Origin: Opitutia bacterium
GTDB lineage: Bacteria; Verrucomicrobiota; Verrucomicrobiia; Opitutales; Opitutaceae
DNA: 35,803 bases
Direction: 5' to 3'
Assembly (NCBI GenBank): GCA_016199925.1
Contig: JACQFT010000246.1
Location: 1-35,803 of the forward strand
Under the pieces are notes generated by a model, which was not told where the DNA came from, ran no database searches, and saw only the letters and a list, made by a program, of their open reading frames with translations. Position 1 is the stretch's first letter; every line of letters begins with the position of its first letter. This document shows positions 34,809-35,803 of the stretch, one piece after another. Position numbers and translations under genes: made by a program.

Positions 34809-35803
34809 ATGTCGACGCTGCGCAAGAATCCGTGGGTTTGGGCGGCCGTCATCCTGACGCTGTTCAAACTCTGGCTCACGCGCGGCCAGCCGCTCTATGC
34901 CATCGGCAACGCCCGGCACGACGACCGGCTCTTCCTGGAACTGACGGCCCACCTGCTCCGCGGCGAGTGGCTGGGCCCCTACGATCAACTCACCCTCGCC
35001 AAAGGTCCGCTCTACTCCCTGTTCATCGCCGGCACCTTTCTCTTGGGCGTGCCCCTGGGCCTGGCCCAGCAACTCTGCTACGCCCTCGCGAGCGCGGTCG
35101 TGATCCGCGCCGCGCAGCCGCTGCTGCGCTCCGCCGCCGCCGGCTTCGCGGCCTACCTGCTCCTGCTCTGGAACCCGCTGACGTATGAGGGCGAGAGCCT
35201 CACCCGTCTCCTCCGCCAACACCTGCTCGTGCCTTTGGTTCTGCTCGTCGCCGCGAGCCTCGTCGCGTTGCTCCTGCGACGCTCGGCCCCGTTCCGCGCC
35301 CGCCTCCCCTGGACCGTTCTGCTCGGCTTCGCCCTCGGCGGCGTCTGGCTGACGCGCGAGGAGACCGTCTGGATTTTCTCCATCGTGCTCGTGCTCGGCG
35401 GAGCGCTCGCCTGGCACGCGTGGCGCGGGCCGCCCGGGTCGCGCGCGGCGCTGGGCGGACTGGCCGGCGTCGCCGCCGGTTGCTTCGCGCTGCCGCTGCT
35501 CCTCGTCTGCTCGCTGAACGCCCACTACTACGGCTGGTTCGGCACGGTCGAATTCCGCAGCGGCGATTTCCAGGACGCCTACGGCGCGCTGACGCGCGTG
35601 CGGGCCGGCCCCGCCTACAGCAACGTGCCCGTCAGCCGCGAAATGCGCGCGGCCCTCTACCGCGTCAGCCCGGCTTTCGCCGAGCTGCAGCCCTACTTCG
35701 AACGCGCGGATCATCCGTGGGCGAACCGCGAACTCTTCCCCCACGCCGCGCCCCAGATTCTGGGCGGCTGGTTCATGTGGGCGCTGCGCGACGCCGTCGC
35801 GCA
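34809..35803 (+). CDS. GT-C-like membrane protein, 3' end outside the window
   Basis: An open frame begins at the ATG at 34809 (MSTLRKNPWVWAAVIL) and runs without a stop to the window end, giving at least 331 residues. A first membrane helix is followed by GNARHDDRLFLELTAHLL (D38, D39), then GEWLGPYDQLTLAKGPLYSLF, an acidic-loop pattern seen in GT-C-type membrane transferases of polysaccharide clusters. Several hydrophobic helices follow (for example around AAGFAAYLLLLW, VPLVLLVAASLVALLL, and LGGLAGVAAGCFALPLLLV). The C-terminal domain is not visible, so it is unknown whether it also carries the NPCBM-like module. It lies 36 bases after the preceding gene on the same strand and probably belongs to the same operon. 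Confidence 0.8.
   Translation, partial: MSTLRKNPWVWAAVILTLFKLWLTRGQPLYAIGNARHDDRLFLELTAHLLRGEWLGPYDQLTLAKGPLYSLFIAGTFLLGVPLGLAQQLCYALASAVVIRAAQPLLRSAAAGFAAYLLLLWNPLTYEGESLTRLLRQHLLVPLVLLVAASLVALLLRRSAPFRARLPWTVLLGFALGGVWLTREETVWIFSIVLVLGGALAWHAWRGPPGSRAALGGLAGVAAGCFALPLLLVCSLNAHYYGWFGTVEFRSGDFQDAYGALTRVRAGPAYSNVPVSREMRAALYRVSPAFAELQPYFERADHPWANRELFPHAAPQILGGWFMWALRDAVA

Noticed and set aside
1-35803. CRISPR array, tRNA, rRNA, insertion sequence or phage genes
   Set aside because: No regularly spaced repeats, no cloverleaf-like sequence and no transposase, integrase or structural phage protein were seen.

Overview
The window is high-GC bacterial DNA given over almost entirely to glycan assembly. 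The codon style, the very GC-rich third positions, the weak or absent Shine-Dalgarno sequences and the protein families look like a Verrucomicrobiota member, perhaps Opitutaceae. That is an inference from style, because no marker gene fixes the taxonomy. I see no rRNA, tRNA, CRISPR array, transposase or integrase.

Layout. (1) 1-701 is the 3' part of a RodZ-like cell-shape gene (HTH, membrane helix, C-terminal beta domain). (2) 702-985 is a structured intergenic region with nested inverted repeats and a candidate promoter. (3) 986-6457 is a tight plus-strand group: a small coiled-coil protein, a GT4 glycosyltransferase with beta-sandwich domains, an NAD-dependent sugar epimerase, and a membrane GT-C glycosyltransferase interrupted by a one-base frameshift. 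(4) 6544-12781 holds a 1,332-residue GT2-GT2-GT4 fusion and a GT4 paralogue. (5) 12788-14878 is a single minus-strand GT-C gene, paralogous to the frameshifted one. (6) 15158-23697 is a head-to-tail array of four paralogous GT4 genes, coupled by overlaps or 3-base gaps; the last has lost the active-site motifs. (7) 23751-27656 is a second GT2-GT2-GT4 fusion whose first GT2 domain has lost its metal-binding motif. (8) 27657-27945 is a lower-GC leader, followed by three complete GT-C-like membrane genes and one that runs off the end (27946-35803).

Two modular families dominate. Seven cytosolic-type proteins share an N-terminal pair of uncharacterised beta-rich domains, the first with a G-[LFN]-[PE]-[RK] signature, followed by a GT4 domain with a HNLNFEGAP-type motif, with or without an inserted GT2 pair. 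Five membrane GT-C proteins share a C-terminal domain ending in D-W-x-x-W, which resembles an NPCBM-type carbohydrate-binding module. The simplest reading is that the cytosolic GT2/GT4 enzymes build a long or variable glycan and the GT-C enzymes add or transfer sugars from lipid-linked donors on the outer side of the inner membrane. No Wzx flippase, Wzy polymerase, ABC exporter or initiating transferase is visible, so the locus probably continues outside the window.

The most interesting points are the expansion and decay of the modular GT4 family, the domain-specific loss of a GT2 active site, the shared C-terminal module of the GT-C enzymes, the homopolymer frameshift, and the nested inverted repeats at the left edge of the cluster.
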